DNA of 64,000 nucleotides from Chloroflexi bacterium 44-23 (lineage in GTDB: Bacteria > Chloroflexota > Anaerolineae > Anaerolineales > Anaerolineaceae). Positions 18,537 through 27,994 of the stretch are shown in pieces. Numbering within the stretch: position 1 is the first letter of the stretch; each line of letters starts with the position of its first letter. A program made the position numbers and the translations under genes. Below the pieces are notes generated by a model, which had not been told where the DNA came from, did no database searches, and worked only from the letters and a program-made list of their open reading frames with translations. The stretch is from assembly GCA_001899005.1 (NCBI GenBank), contig MKUW01000007.1:1-64000 (forward strand), written 5' to 3'.

Positions 18537-19544
18537 ATGGATTGGTCGCAAAAAGTAGTTTTGGTAACCGGAGGGACTGGCTCCTTTGGTAAGAAAATGG
18601 TGCGAATTTTATTGGATGAATACCATCCAGCAAAAGTAATCGTTTATAGCCGCGATGAATTAAAGCAGCATGAAATGAGAGTGGCCGGGTATCAAGATGC
18701 CAATCTCCGCTATTTTATTGGTGATGTGCGCGACCTGGATCGCATGCGCAGGGCTTTTGAAGGTGTGGATATTGTCATTCATGCGGCTGCTCTGAAACAA
18801 GTGCCCGCCTGCGAATATAACCCGATGGAAGCCATTAAGACTAATATTCTTGGCAGCAGCAATGTAATTGATGCTGCCTTGGATGCCGGTGTGGAACGCG
18901 TCATAGCGCTTAGCACGGACAAAGCTGTCAATCCAATCAATTTATACGGTGCGACCAAGTTGGCAGCCGAGAAATTGTTTGTACAAAGCAATTCCTATGC
19001 AGGCGGCCGGAAATCCCGATTTGCTTGCGTGCGTTATGGCAATGTGGTTGGCAGCCGTGGCAGCGTTGTACCGGTTTTCTTGCGCCAAAGGGATAACGGA
19101 GAGGTTTCCATCACGGATGAACGTATGACCCGCTTTTGGATTTCATTGGAACAGGGTGTCCGTTTTGTCATCCGTTGTGTGGAGCAAATGCATGGGGGGG
19201 AGGTATTTGTACCGAAAATTGCATCGATGTCAATTGTTGATTTGGCGAAATCTATCGCACCGGATGCGAAAATCAACGTGGTCGGTATTCGCCCGGGTGA
19301 AAAATTGCATGAGGTGCTTATTTCTGAAGACGAAGCCAGAACAACAGTTGAATTGGATGACATGTTTGTCGTTCAGCCGGCTGAAGCACTCTGGTTTGGA
19401 CGCGATTGGGAAAAAATTGGAAAATTGATCGAGGGTGACTATCGATACGCCAGCAATACCAATGATCAATGGTTGACTGTTGATCAAATTGGCGCGATTA
19501 TTGCCCCGATTGAAACAGCTTATTATGCCGGTTCATTGAAATGA
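18537..19544 (+). CDS. pseB: PseB-like UDP-GlcNAc 4,6-dehydratase (inverting)
   Basis: A 335-residue SDR enzyme. GGTGSFG (12-18) binds NADP. HAAALKQVPACEYNP, the STDKAVNP loop (Asp127, Lys128) and YGATK (Tyr136, Lys140) are the signature of inverting 4,6-dehydratases such as PseB/FlaA1/CapE. The product would be UDP-2-acetamido-2,6-dideoxy-beta-L-arabino-hexos-4-ulose, the first step to pseudaminic acid or to L-FucNAc/L-QuiNAc. ATG 18537 is chosen because GGGAG lies just upstream; ATG 18525 has none. It overlaps the reductase gene by four bases, so the pair probably acts in sequence. Confidence 0.88.
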   Translation: MDWSQKVVLVTGGTGSFGKKMVRILLDEYHPAKVIVYSRDELKQHEMRVAGYQDANLRYFIGDVRDLDRMRRAFEGVDIVIHAAALKQVPACEYNPMEAIKTNILGSSNVIDAALDAGVERVIALSTDKAVNPINLYGATKLAAEKLFVQSNSYAGGRKSRFACVRYGNVVGSRGSVVPVFLRQRDNGEVSITDERMTRFWISLEQGVRFVIRCVEQMHGGEVFVPKIASMSIVDLAKSIAPDAKINVVGIRPGEKLHEVLISEDEARTTVELDDMFVVQPAEALWFGRDWEKIGKLIEGDYRYASNTNDQWLTVDQIGAIIAPIETAYYAGSLK

Positions 19545-20458
19545 CACGTTTTTTGGTTACCGGTGCCAGTGGGTTATTAGGAATTAATTTGTGCCTGCAG
19601 TTATCGGCTGAGAATGAAGTAATTGGTGTTGTTCACCAACAGAAACTCGTAAAGACACCTTTCACAGTGGTTGAGGCTGATCTCAGCGATGCGAAAATAC
19701 CTTTGAACTGGATTGAAGATCTCAAACCGGATGTGATTATTCATTGTGCTGCTATGGCAAATATCGATGCCTGTGAAAAGGATCCTGAAAAGGCCAAACA
19801 AATAAACACGGACCTTCCGGAAATGTTGGCATTCCTCAGTCATAAGAATGGCATTCAGTTGATTCATGTCTCAACGGATGCTGTTTTTGATGGCGCCAAA
19901 GGAGATTATCGCGAAGAAGATCAGCCGAATCCCTTAGGCGTATATGCACAAACGAAACTTGCCGGAGAGCAGGCTGTATTGGCTGCAAATGCGGATGCGC
20001 TCATCGCTCGCGTGAATTTCTATGGTTGTAGTGTCACAGGGTCGCGTAGTCTGAGCGAGTTCTTTATTTATAATCTATTGGCCAACCAAGAAATGATGGG
20101 TTTTACCGATGTATTCTTCTGCCCTTTGCTCGTCAATGACCTTGTCGATGTTTTACTCAAAATGGTAAATTTACGCTTGCATGGCCTCTATCACACAGTC
20201 AGCAGCGAATGCCTGAACAAGTATGAATTTGGTAGGCGAATTGCCAATCTCTTCAATTTCAACGCTGATCTGATCAAACCTGTCAAAGTATCAGAAAGCG
20301 ACTTGGTGGCCGTGCGTTCCCCGAATTTGTCAATGTCGACAGAGAAGTTAGCAAACGCACTTGGAAATCCACTGCCCGACCAACAGGCAGGTTTGGACCG
20401 TCTTAAGAAATTATATGACCAAGGGTATCCACAGCGAATTCGGTTGTTTTCAGGATAG
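19541..20458 (+). CDS. RmlD-like sugar-nucleotide reductase (SDR)
   Basis: A 305-residue protein of the RmlD substrate-binding type. TGASGLLG (7-14) binds NAD(P). VIHCAAMANIDACE (~68-80), STDAVFDG and Y-x-x-x-K in YAQTKLAGE are the classic dTDP-4-dehydrorhamnose reductase landmarks. Coupled to the PseB-like gene, it could reduce the 4-keto group of the UDP-sugar, as CapF/WbjC-type reductases do in L-FucNAc/L-QuiNAc synthesis, rather than rhamnose synthesis; no rmlA/B/C genes are present here. The substrate is inferred from neighbours only. Confidence 0.8.
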   Translation: MTRFLVTGASGLLGINLCLQLSAENEVIGVVHQQKLVKTPFTVVEADLSDAKIPLNWIEDLKPDVIIHCAAMANIDACEKDPEKAKQINTDLPEMLAFLSHKNGIQLIHVSTDAVFDGAKGDYREEDQPNPLGVYAQTKLAGEQAVLAANADALIARVNFYGCSVTGSRSLSEFFIYNLLANQEMMGFTDVFFCPLLVNDLVDVLLKMVNLRLHGLYHTVSSECLNKYEFGRRIANLFNFNADLIKPVKVSESDLVAVRSPNLSMSTEKLANALGNPLPDQQAGLDRLKKLYDQGYPQRIRLFSG

Positions 20459-20507
20459 CATTTATAAATTGTTAGAATTTAATGAAGAAATGAAAGGAAG
20501 GAAAATA

Positions 20508-21575
20508 ATGGAAATTAAAATTGGGAAACATACCATCAGCCCTGACCATCCGACCTATTTCATCGCAGATATTGCAGCCAACCACGACGGCAGTCTGGAG
20601 CGGGCCAAATCATTAATCCGTCTGGCAAAGAATGCCGGAGCAGATGCTGCCAAATTTCAAAACTTTCAAGCTCCCAAAATCGTGTCTGAGTACGGATTTA
20701 TGCGGATGGGTGAGCAGCAATCGCACCAGTCACAATGGAAAAAATCCGTAACGGAAGTTTATCAAGAAGCGACTGTGCCCTTTGATTGGACGCCTGTTTT
20801 GAAGGAAACTTGCCAGCAAGTTGGAATTGATTATTTCTCTTCCCCCTATGACTTTGAATCAATTGACTATCTAGAGCCGTTTATGCCCGCTTATAAGGTT
20901 GGCTCTGGTGAAATTGATTGGCTGGAAGCCCTGGAACGAATGGCTTCCAAAGGTAAGCCGATTTTCCTGGCTACCGGTGCTTCCACAATTGGTGAAGTTC
21001 AGAAGGCTGTCCACACAATTCTGAAGATCAATCGTCAATTGGTTTTGATGCAATGCAATACGAATTACACAGGCAGCCTGGAAAACCTGCGTTATGTCAA
21101 TTTGAATGTTTTGAAGACTTATGCAACCATGTTCCCTGATTTGATTTTAGGGCTTTCGGATCATACACCCGGGCATGCAACTGTCCTGGGAGCGGTGGCA
21201 CTGGGTGCACGCGTGGTTGAGAAACATTTTACTGATGATACCACCCGCGAAGGTCCAGACCATCCCTTCGCGATGGATCCGGATTCGTGGTGGAATATGG
21301 TCAAGAAAACACGCCAATTGGAAGCAGCCTTAGGATCACCTGATAAAGTCGTTGCTGAAAATGAAAAAGAGACTGTCATAATCCAGCGACGTTGTTTAAG
21401 GGCAGCCAGAGATTTGCAGGCTGGTGAAATTCTCACACGGGCAATGATCGACGTATTACGCCCGGCCACTGTGGGTGCAATCAAACCGGATGAGATCGCT
21501 CAAGTGATTGGCACGCAAGTGTTAGAAGATTTACCAAAAGGTAAAGAGATTCGTTGGACGGATCTCGGAAAATAA
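20508..21575 (+). CDS. nonulosonic acid synthase with SAF domain (NeuB/PseI/LegI-like)
   Basis: A 355-residue enzyme. Residues ~15-265 form the NeuB TIM barrel: FIADIAANHDGSLERAK, AAKFQNF, KVGSGEIDW, ATGASTIGE and GLSDHTPG. Residues ~290-355 are a SAF (antifreeze-like) domain (RCLRAARDLQAGEILT). It condenses phosphoenolpyruvate with a six-carbon amino sugar (or its analogue) to a nine-carbon acidic sugar. A strong Shine-Dalgarno (GGAAGG) supports ATG 20508. Another NeuB homologue without SAF is encoded at 30061, so the locus probably makes two different acids. The upstream PseB-like gene favours pseudaminate-type substrate but aminotransferase and acetyltransferase genes are missing nearby. 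Confidence 0.88.
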   Translation: MEIKIGKHTISPDHPTYFIADIAANHDGSLERAKSLIRLAKNAGADAAKFQNFQAPKIVSEYGFMRMGEQQSHQSQWKKSVTEVYQEATVPFDWTPVLKETCQQVGIDYFSSPYDFESIDYLEPFMPAYKVGSGEIDWLEALERMASKGKPIFLATGASTIGEVQKAVHTILKINRQLVLMQCNTNYTGSLENLRYVNLNVLKTYATMFPDLILGLSDHTPGHATVLGAVALGARVVEKHFTDDTTREGPDHPFAMDPDSWWNMVKKTRQLEAALGSPDKVVAENEKETVIIQRRCLRAARDLQAGEILTRAMIDVLRPATVGAIKPDEIAQVIGTQVLEDLPKGKEIRWTDLGK

Positions 21576-21597
21576 CATTGGAAGGTTAAAAGTAAAT

Positions 21598-22713
21598 TTG
21601 CGTATCCTGTACTTCAGCCGTGGTTACACACCTCATGATTTTCGTTTCCTCTCATCTTTGGCGGATAGCGAGCATGAAGTTTTCCATTTGCAATTGGAAG
21701 AGGATGCGCGAAAAGTGGAAAGCCGGCCGATACCCGCAGCAGTCAAAACATTACATTGGCGTAGGGCACATTCAAAGCTCTCATCCCGAAATTTCCTCGC
21801 TTACCGCCAGGCGCTACTGGAAATAATTCATCAGGCAGACCCGCATCTGGTGCATGCCGGCCCGATTCAAAGCTGTGCGTTTTTGACTGCTACGACTGGG
21901 TTTAAACCCCTGGTCAGCATGTCTTGGGGATCAGACATCCTTAAAGAAAGTGATCGTAATTTGATTACAAAATGGATCACAAAATATACACTTTCACGCA
22001 CGACGCTTTTATTAGTGGATAACGAAGCTGTATTGAAGAAGAGCCTTGTTTTGGGAGCGCGAGCAAAAAGGATTGTGAAATTTCCCTGGGGCATTGACCT
22101 GGAAACCTTTTCTCCCCGCCATGAAAGTTTGTTGAGGCGACAACTTGGCTGGCAGGAAAACTTTGTGTTGTTGTCATTGCGCTCCATGGAACCTATTTAT
22201 GGGGTGGATGTCATCGCGCAGGCGTTCAGTTTGGCGGTCAAGGAAAACCCTTCAATTCGGTTACTATTACTGGGCGGTGGATCCCAGGAGCAGAAAATAC
22301 GCGACATTCTGGACCAAGCTGGTGTCACACAATATGTAAATTGTGTTGGTCATGTTTGTCAAAAAGAGCTTCCTGATTACTATCAAGCCTGCGACGTATA
22401 TGTCAGCGCTTCTCATAGCGACGGTTCATCCGTCTCTTTAATGGAGGCTCTAGCGAGCGGAAAGCCGGCACTGGTCTCAGATATCCCAGGCAATCGTGAA
22501 TGGATTGATGCCAATCGCAATGGCTGGTTTTTTGGTGATGGAAATGTTACTGAATTGAAAGACAGGATTGTGAGCATTGCACAAAACAAACCCGTGCTTG
22601 CAAACTTTGGTGCCAATGCTAGAGAAAAAGCTGAGCAAAAAGCAAACTGGCAAAACAATTTTCAGATTTTGCTAAAAGCATATCAAACAGCCCAAAGATT
22701 AACGAAAGGATGA
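21598..22713 (+). CDS. family 4 glycosyltransferase
   Basis: A 371-residue GT-B enzyme. It begins with TTG (ILYFSRGYTPHD follows at once, as expected for the first strand), with GGAAGG about 12 bases upstream. Acceptor domain: VHAGPIQSC and MSWGSDIL. Donor domain: LSLRSMEPIYGVD, then SHSDGSSVSLMEALASGKP with the E-x7 motif and SDIPGNREW. It adds a sugar to the growing repeat unit. Donor not predictable. Confidence 0.87.
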   Translation: MRILYFSRGYTPHDFRFLSSLADSEHEVFHLQLEEDARKVESRPIPAAVKTLHWRRAHSKLSSRNFLAYRQALLEIIHQADPHLVHAGPIQSCAFLTATTGFKPLVSMSWGSDILKESDRNLITKWITKYTLSRTTLLLVDNEAVLKKSLVLGARAKRIVKFPWGIDLETFSPRHESLLRRQLGWQENFVLLSLRSMEPIYGVDVIAQAFSLAVKENPSIRLLLLGGGSQEQKIRDILDQAGVTQYVNCVGHVCQKELPDYYQACDVYVSASHSDGSSVSLMEALASGKPALVSDIPGNREWIDANRNGWFFGDGNVTELKDRIVSIAQNKPVLANFGANAREKAEQKANWQNNFQILLKAYQTAQRLTKG

Positions 22714-22724
22714 GGATAATGGGT

Positions 22725-22742
22725 TCAGGCGTGTACGCCTGA
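22725..22742 (+). other. intercistronic hairpin
   Basis: TCAGGCG and CGCCTGA form a perfect 7-bp stem with a TGTA loop (or 8 bp with a 2-base loop). It sits between the GT4 stop and the start at 22756. There is no T-run after it, so it is not a standard terminator; it may be an RNA-stability or processing element. Confidence 0.5.
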
Positions 22743-22755
22743 TCATCGATATCAT

Positions 22756-23541
22756 ATGAATTCTAGAATTGTAGCCATAATTCAAGCCAGAATGGGTTCC
22801 AGCAGGTTGCCAGGGAAAGTCTTGATGGAAATCTGTGGGAAGCCAATCATTGCGCATCTCTGTGAGCGCATTCAATCCTCTCAATTATTGACCGAAATCG
22901 TAATTGCAACCACGACCGAAATTGCTGACGACGCTATTGCGAAGTTTTGCAGCGGAAATAATATTCATTGCTTTCGGGGAAGTCAATACGATGTTCTCGA
23001 CCGTTATTACCGGGCGGCAATGATTTACGATGCGGATGTGATCGTGCGCCTGACTGCGGATTGCCCCTTGCTGGATGGCGAGCTGGTGGATAGTGTGGTA
23101 CAGGCGTTTCTGGATCAAAAAGTGGATTTTGCTGCCAATCGTTTACCGCCGCCCTGGAAGCGTACATTTCCAATTGGACTGGATATTGAAATTGCCAGTT
23201 TCGCTGCACTTGAAGAAGCCTGGAATAAGGCTGATCAGGTCTTTGAACGGGAACACGTAATGCCATATTTGTATAATCAACCGGGTCGATTTAAGACGCT
23301 CTTATTGCAGAATGAACGGGATTACGGCACCCGTCGTTGGACGGTTGATACACCCCAGGATCTGGAATTGATGGATACAATATTTACTCATTTCAAACCG
23401 CGCACAGATTTTTCATGGAAAGAGGTACTCTCTTTTCTCGATAATAATCCTGAGATCGAACAGCTCAACAAAAATATTCAACACAAATCTATGCAGGAAA
23501 CCGATGAAAGGAACCAATCCGCCCAGGCGGATATTGTCTGA
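22756..23541 (+). CDS. SpsF-type cytidylyltransferase family protein
   Basis: A 261-residue nucleotidyltransferase. The N-terminus IIQARMGSSRLPGKVL is the signature P-loop of SpsF/PseF-like and CMP-sugar synthetases; TADCPLLD carries the metal-binding Asp, and RWTVDTPQDLELM the C-terminal motif. It probably activates the nonulosonic acid made by the 20508 enzyme as a CMP derivative. The last ~25 residues are charged and look like a tail. Its stop overlaps the next ATG (TGATG). Confidence 0.85.
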   Translation: MNSRIVAIIQARMGSSRLPGKVLMEICGKPIIAHLCERIQSSQLLTEIVIATTTEIADDAIAKFCSGNNIHCFRGSQYDVLDRYYRAAMIYDADVIVRLTADCPLLDGELVDSVVQAFLDQKVDFAANRLPPPWKRTFPIGLDIEIASFAALEEAWNKADQVFEREHVMPYLYNQPGRFKTLLLQNERDYGTRRWTVDTPQDLELMDTIFTHFKPRTDFSWKEVLSFLDNNPEIEQLNKNIQHKSMQETDERNQSAQADIV

Positions 23542-24476
23542 TGCAGCCTCTCATAACCATTTTTAGTGCACCAAAACCATTTCGTGATGAGCATATAAGC
23601 ATGATCCAAATGAATGCCATTCGCTCCTGGCAGCAACTTGGAAATCAGGTAGCTGTTGTGCTCATCGGTGATGAAGAAGGCATTCGCGAGGCTGCGGAAG
23701 AATTGGGTGTCGGTTTTATTCCAGACGTTGCTCGAAATTCACAGGGTACACCACTTATCTCTTCAATCTTCGCACTAGCCCGAAGCAGCAATGAGAGCCC
23801 CTTGCTTGCCTATGTTAACGCGGATATTATTCTCTTTGAAGATTTTATTGATGTGGCTTTGAAAGTGCAAAGATTGGCTGAAAAATTTTTAATAGTTGGC
23901 CAGAGATTCGATTTGGATGTTAAAAGCCCTGTGCGGTTCACTTCTGATTGGCAGATAAGATTAAAAGAGCAGGTCAAGATTTCCGGACGATACCATCCAC
24001 GCGGTGGCAGCGATTATTTTATTTATGCGCGTGCCTGTTTTCAGCAAATTCCTGAATTTGCTGTTGGCCGGGCGGGATGGGATAATTGGATGTTCTACGA
24101 AGCCCGCCGTCAGGGGTGGCAAGTGGTGGATGCAACCGGTAGTATTCTAATTATTCATCAGGACCATGATTATGCCCACCTTCCGGGAGGTCAAGCCCAT
24201 TATCGCCTGCCGGAGACCGGCGAAAATGTCCGCCTTGCCGGCGGCAAACGGACAATTTTTACGCTTCAAGATGCCAATTATACGTTTTCTTCTGGCAAGT
24301 TAACCAGAATTAAAAAAAGAGGAAAAGATTTTTGGCGAGAGGTTGAAATATTTCCGTTGACAAAATTGAAATCGAGATTTCTGGGAAATCTTACCTTTGG
24401 GCTTTTTCACCCCCGCAAGGCGATCCAGGAAATTCGAGCTTTCTTATATGCCAAAAGAGTCAAAGCAGTCAAGTAA
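23541..24476 (+). CDS. GT-A-like glycosyltransferase candidate
   Basis: A 311-residue soluble protein. The start ITIFSAPKPF, an LLAYVNADIILFEDF segment with an N-x-D-x metal-site layout (around residues 93-103) and PRGGSDYFIYARACF followed by GWDNWMFYEARRQGW suggest a nucleotide-diphospho-sugar transferase fold. I recognise the type from polysaccharide loci but not a characterised family member. It is translationally coupled to the cytidylyltransferase gene and precedes a GT2 gene. Confidence 0.65.
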   Translation: MQPLITIFSAPKPFRDEHISMIQMNAIRSWQQLGNQVAVVLIGDEEGIREAAEELGVGFIPDVARNSQGTPLISSIFALARSSNESPLLAYVNADIILFEDFIDVALKVQRLAEKFLIVGQRFDLDVKSPVRFTSDWQIRLKEQVKISGRYHPRGGSDYFIYARACFQQIPEFAVGRAGWDNWMFYEARRQGWQVVDATGSILIIHQDHDYAHLPGGQAHYRLPETGENVRLAGGKRTIFTLQDANYTFSSGKLTRIKKRGKDFWREVEIFPLTKLKSRFLGNLTFGLFHPRKAIQEIRAFLYAKRVKAVK

Positions 24477-24493
24477 ATTTAATTGGAGAATTC

Positions 24494-25453
24494 ATGCGTA
24501 TCGGACAAAACCCGGCTAAATTTGTAAATACCGTTGAAAAACCCGCCAATATTACCGTGGTGATCCTTTCTTACATTCCCTACATAAGTGGCTTTTATGC
24601 ACAAGCATTGGATGTTTTGAGAGTTTGTTTGAATAGTGTGTTTAATGAAAACAAATTGGAATTTGATTTAATGGTGTTCGATAATGGCAGTTGTGAAGAA
24701 GTACAGGATTATCTTCTTCAAGAACAACGCGATGGCAAGATTCAGTTCTTAACCCTGTCTGAAAAAAATTTGGGCAAGGGTGGCGCCTGGAATGTCATTT
24801 TGAGAAGTGCTCCAGGTGAATACATTGCCTATGCCGATAGTGATGTCAACTTTCACCAAAACTGGTTGTCGCAAAGCATGCAAATCATGAAGACATTTCC
24901 GAGAGTTGGCATGGTAACTGCCCGTCCGTTTTTCACCAAAAGAGAATTTTTGACATCTACTTTTAATTGGGCAGAAAATGCTCCGGATTCGAAAATTGAG
25001 AGAGGAAAATTAATTGCCTGGGATGTATTTTCGCAGTTTAATCTCAGTCTGGGTCAGGAAATTGATGCAATTCGAGCAGAATATGAAGCTGCGGAGATTG
25101 TTCAAATTGAACATGCAGGTGTCAAGGCCATCGCGGGCGCATCGCATTGGCAATTTTTAACCCGAAAAGATGTCATAGCTCAATTCCTGCCATTTGATAT
25201 GACCCGACCGATGGGGCAAGTCCGGCAGTTGGATGAGAAAATGAATGCTGCCGGATATTTACGCTTAATGACAGCTGAACCCCTGGCAGATAACATGAGT
25301 AATACGTTAACAGTAAATACCGAATCTCAAGCCAATGCGGATTCTGCTCATTCTTTCAGGAAGAAAAAAAGCCTGCTAGAATTTGGACCGATTAAAAAAT
25401 TGTTGCTGGCGCTCCATCACCGTATATTTCTGCTGTATTATGACAAACGCTAA
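24494..25453 (+). CDS. GT2 family glycosyltransferase
   Basis: A 319-residue protein. After a short leader the GT-A domain begins ITVVILSYIPY (residues ~20-30), then MVFDNGSCEE and the YADSDVNF metal-binding D-x-D. The middle region (~150-260) is not conserved enough to predict the substrate. Residues ~270-319 are polar, then basic with a hydrophobic end. TTGGAG precedes the start. Confidence 0.83.
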   Translation: MRIGQNPAKFVNTVEKPANITVVILSYIPYISGFYAQALDVLRVCLNSVFNENKLEFDLMVFDNGSCEEVQDYLLQEQRDGKIQFLTLSEKNLGKGGAWNVILRSAPGEYIAYADSDVNFHQNWLSQSMQIMKTFPRVGMVTARPFFTKREFLTSTFNWAENAPDSKIERGKLIAWDVFSQFNLSLGQEIDAIRAEYEAAEIVQIEHAGVKAIAGASHWQFLTRKDVIAQFLPFDMTRPMGQVRQLDEKMNAAGYLRLMTAEPLADNMSNTLTVNTESQANADSAHSFRKKKSLLEFGPIKKLLLALHHRIFLLYYDKR

Positions 25454-25494
25454 TACTTTCTACTCATTCAAAGAAAAACGCAGGCCTTGATTAC

Positions 25495-26967
25495 ATGATT
25501 GAAACAAAAAAGCAAAGACGAATTTTTATCTGTGCAGACCACGGGTTGGCAATTGTTTATTTCTTGCAGTCCAGGGTTGTTCCTGCATTGATAGAAAAAG
25601 GTTTTGAGGTTGTCTTATTGACTGATGAAGGTTTGCTGCAGCAAATCAGTATGAAATTTGGGCAACCAGGTTTGATTTTTGAGAGTTTGCGATTACAAAA
25701 AGCCAGAGAATACAGCAATTCTGTTTCTCCTTCGAGCCAGTATTGGCTGTCTCATTTGCGCAGATTTGGTGCATCACGCCGTATAAATACCGAAGCTTTA
25801 GATAGCCAGATTCCGCAGGTAGAATTTGAAGCCCATGGCAAACGGAAAGTTGTGGCCTACATCATGCGCCTTGGTCTCTGGCTGATGCGCAATTTTTATT
25901 GGGCAAGAGAATTTGTACGTAAATCTCAGCTACGTTATCAACCCGATCTGTATGCAGACCTGTTTGAAAAGTATGACCCGGAACTGGTGATTGCCAGTAC
26001 ACCCGGCTGGCGTTATGATCGTTACATCTTGCGGGAAGCTGCACAACGGAATATCCCAACAGCAACGGTGATCATTGGATGGGATAACCCCAGCAGTTAC
26101 AGTTTGTCCGGCGCCCCAATGGACTGGGCAGTTTGTTGGTCGCAGATTCAGGCACAAGAATTGGTACTGGGCTCGGATTGGAAACCAGAACAGGTTTTTG
26201 TTGGCGGAATTCCTACCTATGATGGGTATTTCAAGAGACTCTGGCAAATGGAAAAGGATGCATATTATGCCTTACATAAATTGGATCCGAAGCGAAAATT
26301 GATCGCCTATGCCAGCAGTTTCATCACATTCGCGCCTAACATTGAAAATATTAAGGCGCTGGTAGCCCTGGTCGAGGGAGATCAGTTGGACGAACCTGCG
26401 CAACTGCTGATTCGTCTGCATCCAAATCACTTTCTTTCCGATCCTCTCTATAAAGGTGAGCGGGAAGAAGTTCAAGAACTGGTTGAAAATAGTAAATATG
26501 TCAAACTCGTAGAACCAGTCCCTTTGGGTGGTGAACTTGGTTACTACTCAGGCGAAGATATGCCGGAGAAATCTTCCATGATGGCGCATGCAGATATTTT
26601 CACAACCGTCTATTCCACCATGCTGGTGGAAGCCGCCATTCATGATCGGCCGGTAATAAGTATTTGTATTGATCAAGCCGGAGGTTGGAATAAACCCGAT
26701 AAATATTCACTTTCACTAACCAAAATCGGAAAATGGCCTACCCATGATCGTTTTCGCCGCGCGAAAGCAGGCGATGTTGTTTATAATTCTCATGAATTGA
26801 AAAATGCACTTAATAAAGCTTTTCACGAAAACCCAACCAAAAAAAATAATCGTAAAAAGTTTGTGGAAGATGAAGTTACCTATACAGATGGAAATTCAGG
26901 AGAGCGTGTGGCAGATATCATCAGCAATTTCAGCGGGAAACACTTTACTCAGAAGGACAGCCAATGA
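25495..26967 (+). CDS. GT-B-like transferase, CDP-glycerol transferase-related candidate
   Basis: A 490-residue soluble protein. It starts IFICADHGLAIVYFL, and has ELVIASTPGWRYDRYI at the domain junction, LIRLHPNHF, and TVYSTMLVEAAIHDRPVISI near residues 375-395. That arrangement (R-x-HP followed by an S-T-x-x-x-E-A-x-x-x-x-R/KP helix) is shared by CDP-glycerol glycerophosphotransferases, polysialyltransferase-like and capsule GT-B enzymes. It could transfer a CMP/CDP-activated residue. It overlaps the downstream oxidoreductase gene by four bases. Confidence 0.65.
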   Translation: MIETKKQRRIFICADHGLAIVYFLQSRVVPALIEKGFEVVLLTDEGLLQQISMKFGQPGLIFESLRLQKAREYSNSVSPSSQYWLSHLRRFGASRRINTEALDSQIPQVEFEAHGKRKVVAYIMRLGLWLMRNFYWAREFVRKSQLRYQPDLYADLFEKYDPELVIASTPGWRYDRYILREAAQRNIPTATVIIGWDNPSSYSLSGAPMDWAVCWSQIQAQELVLGSDWKPEQVFVGGIPTYDGYFKRLWQMEKDAYYALHKLDPKRKLIAYASSFITFAPNIENIKALVALVEGDQLDEPAQLLIRLHPNHFLSDPLYKGEREEVQELVENSKYVKLVEPVPLGGELGYYSGEDMPEKSSMMAHADIFTTVYSTMLVEAAIHDRPVISICIDQAGGWNKPDKYSLSLTKIGKWPTHDRFRRAKAGDVVYNSHELKNALNKAFHENPTKKNNRKKFVEDEVTYTDGNSGERVADIISNFSGKHFTQKDSQ

Positions 26968-27959
26968 AGTTCTTAATCGCTGGCTTTGGCTCAATTGGCA
27001 GGCGTCATTTTCGCAATCTGCTCACTCTGGGACAAAAAGATATCCTCTTTCTGCGCTCTTTTAAGAGCACACTCGAAACAGATGAGTTGGATGGATTTGT
27101 TGTGGAAACTGAGCTTGATAAAGCACTTGCCCACCGTCCGGATGCGGTCATTATTACGAACCCAACTGCTTTGCATTTGGATATAGCCATACCGGCGGCC
27201 AGGCAGGGTTGTAACCTATTTTTTGAAAAGCCAATATCCGACTCCCTGGAGCATATCGATCAATTAAAAGCTACCCTTGAATCTGGCGGTGGTCAGGCGA
27301 TGACAGGTTTCCAATTTCGTTTTCACCCTGGCCTACAAAAGATAAAAGAGCTGATTTCAGGTAAGGTAGTTGGTAATTTGGTTGCATGCTGTGCGCATTG
27401 GGGCGAGTTCCTACCCGCCTGGCATCCCTGGGAAGATTATCGCCAAAGCTATAGCGCCAAAAAAGACTTGGGCGGAGGGGTAGTATTGACACTCAGTCAT
27501 CCGCTCGATTATGTTCACTGGTTACTGGGCGATGCGGAATCTCTTTGGAGTTTTATTGCGCAGGTACCTACACTTGAGATTGAAACCGAAGCTGTAGCAG
27601 AGATCGGCATTCGGTTTACGCAGGGTGTTGTTGCAAGTATTCACCTCAATTACATTCAACATCCACCTGTTCATAAACTTGAGTTGATTGGTGATCAAGG
27701 CACCATTCGCTGGGATAACGCCAGTGGCTCAGTTGAGCTGTATCAAAGAGAAACCAATCTTTGGCAGTCTTATCCCACACCAGCCGGATTCGATCGCAAT
27801 GATATGTTCCTGGCTGAGATGCAACATTTCATTGATTGTGTTCAGAAACAGAAAACCCCGGTTTGCACACTTGAGGACGGAATTTATACCCAAAAGCTGG
27901 TGAACGCAGTTTACCAATCTGCGATTGAAGAACGAATCATAAAATTTCACGGGAATTAA
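26964..27959 (+). CDS. Gfo/Idh/MocA family oxidoreductase
   Basis: A 331-residue protein. Rossmann motif FGSIGRRHF (8-16), then ITNPTALH and the FFEKPIS segment (EKP, catalytic Lys) characteristic of the family, followed by the C-terminal alpha/beta domain with GGGVVLTLSHPLDY. It oxidises or epimerises a sugar or sugar nucleotide. Homologues often sit beside SDR/NeuA/NeuB genes in legionaminic-acid-type clusters, exactly as here. Confidence 0.87.
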   Translation: MKFLIAGFGSIGRRHFRNLLTLGQKDILFLRSFKSTLETDELDGFVVETELDKALAHRPDAVIITNPTALHLDIAIPAARQGCNLFFEKPISDSLEHIDQLKATLESGGGQAMTGFQFRFHPGLQKIKELISGKVVGNLVACCAHWGEFLPAWHPWEDYRQSYSAKKDLGGGVVLTLSHPLDYVHWLLGDAESLWSFIAQVPTLEIETEAVAEIGIRFTQGVVASIHLNYIQHPPVHKLELIGDQGTIRWDNASGSVELYQRETNLWQSYPTPAGFDRNDMFLAEMQHFIDCVQKQKTPVCTLEDGIYTQKLVNAVYQSAIEERIIKFHGN

Positions 27960-27994
27960 GAGAATCCCAGACATTTTTGTTAAGGAAACCCAAC

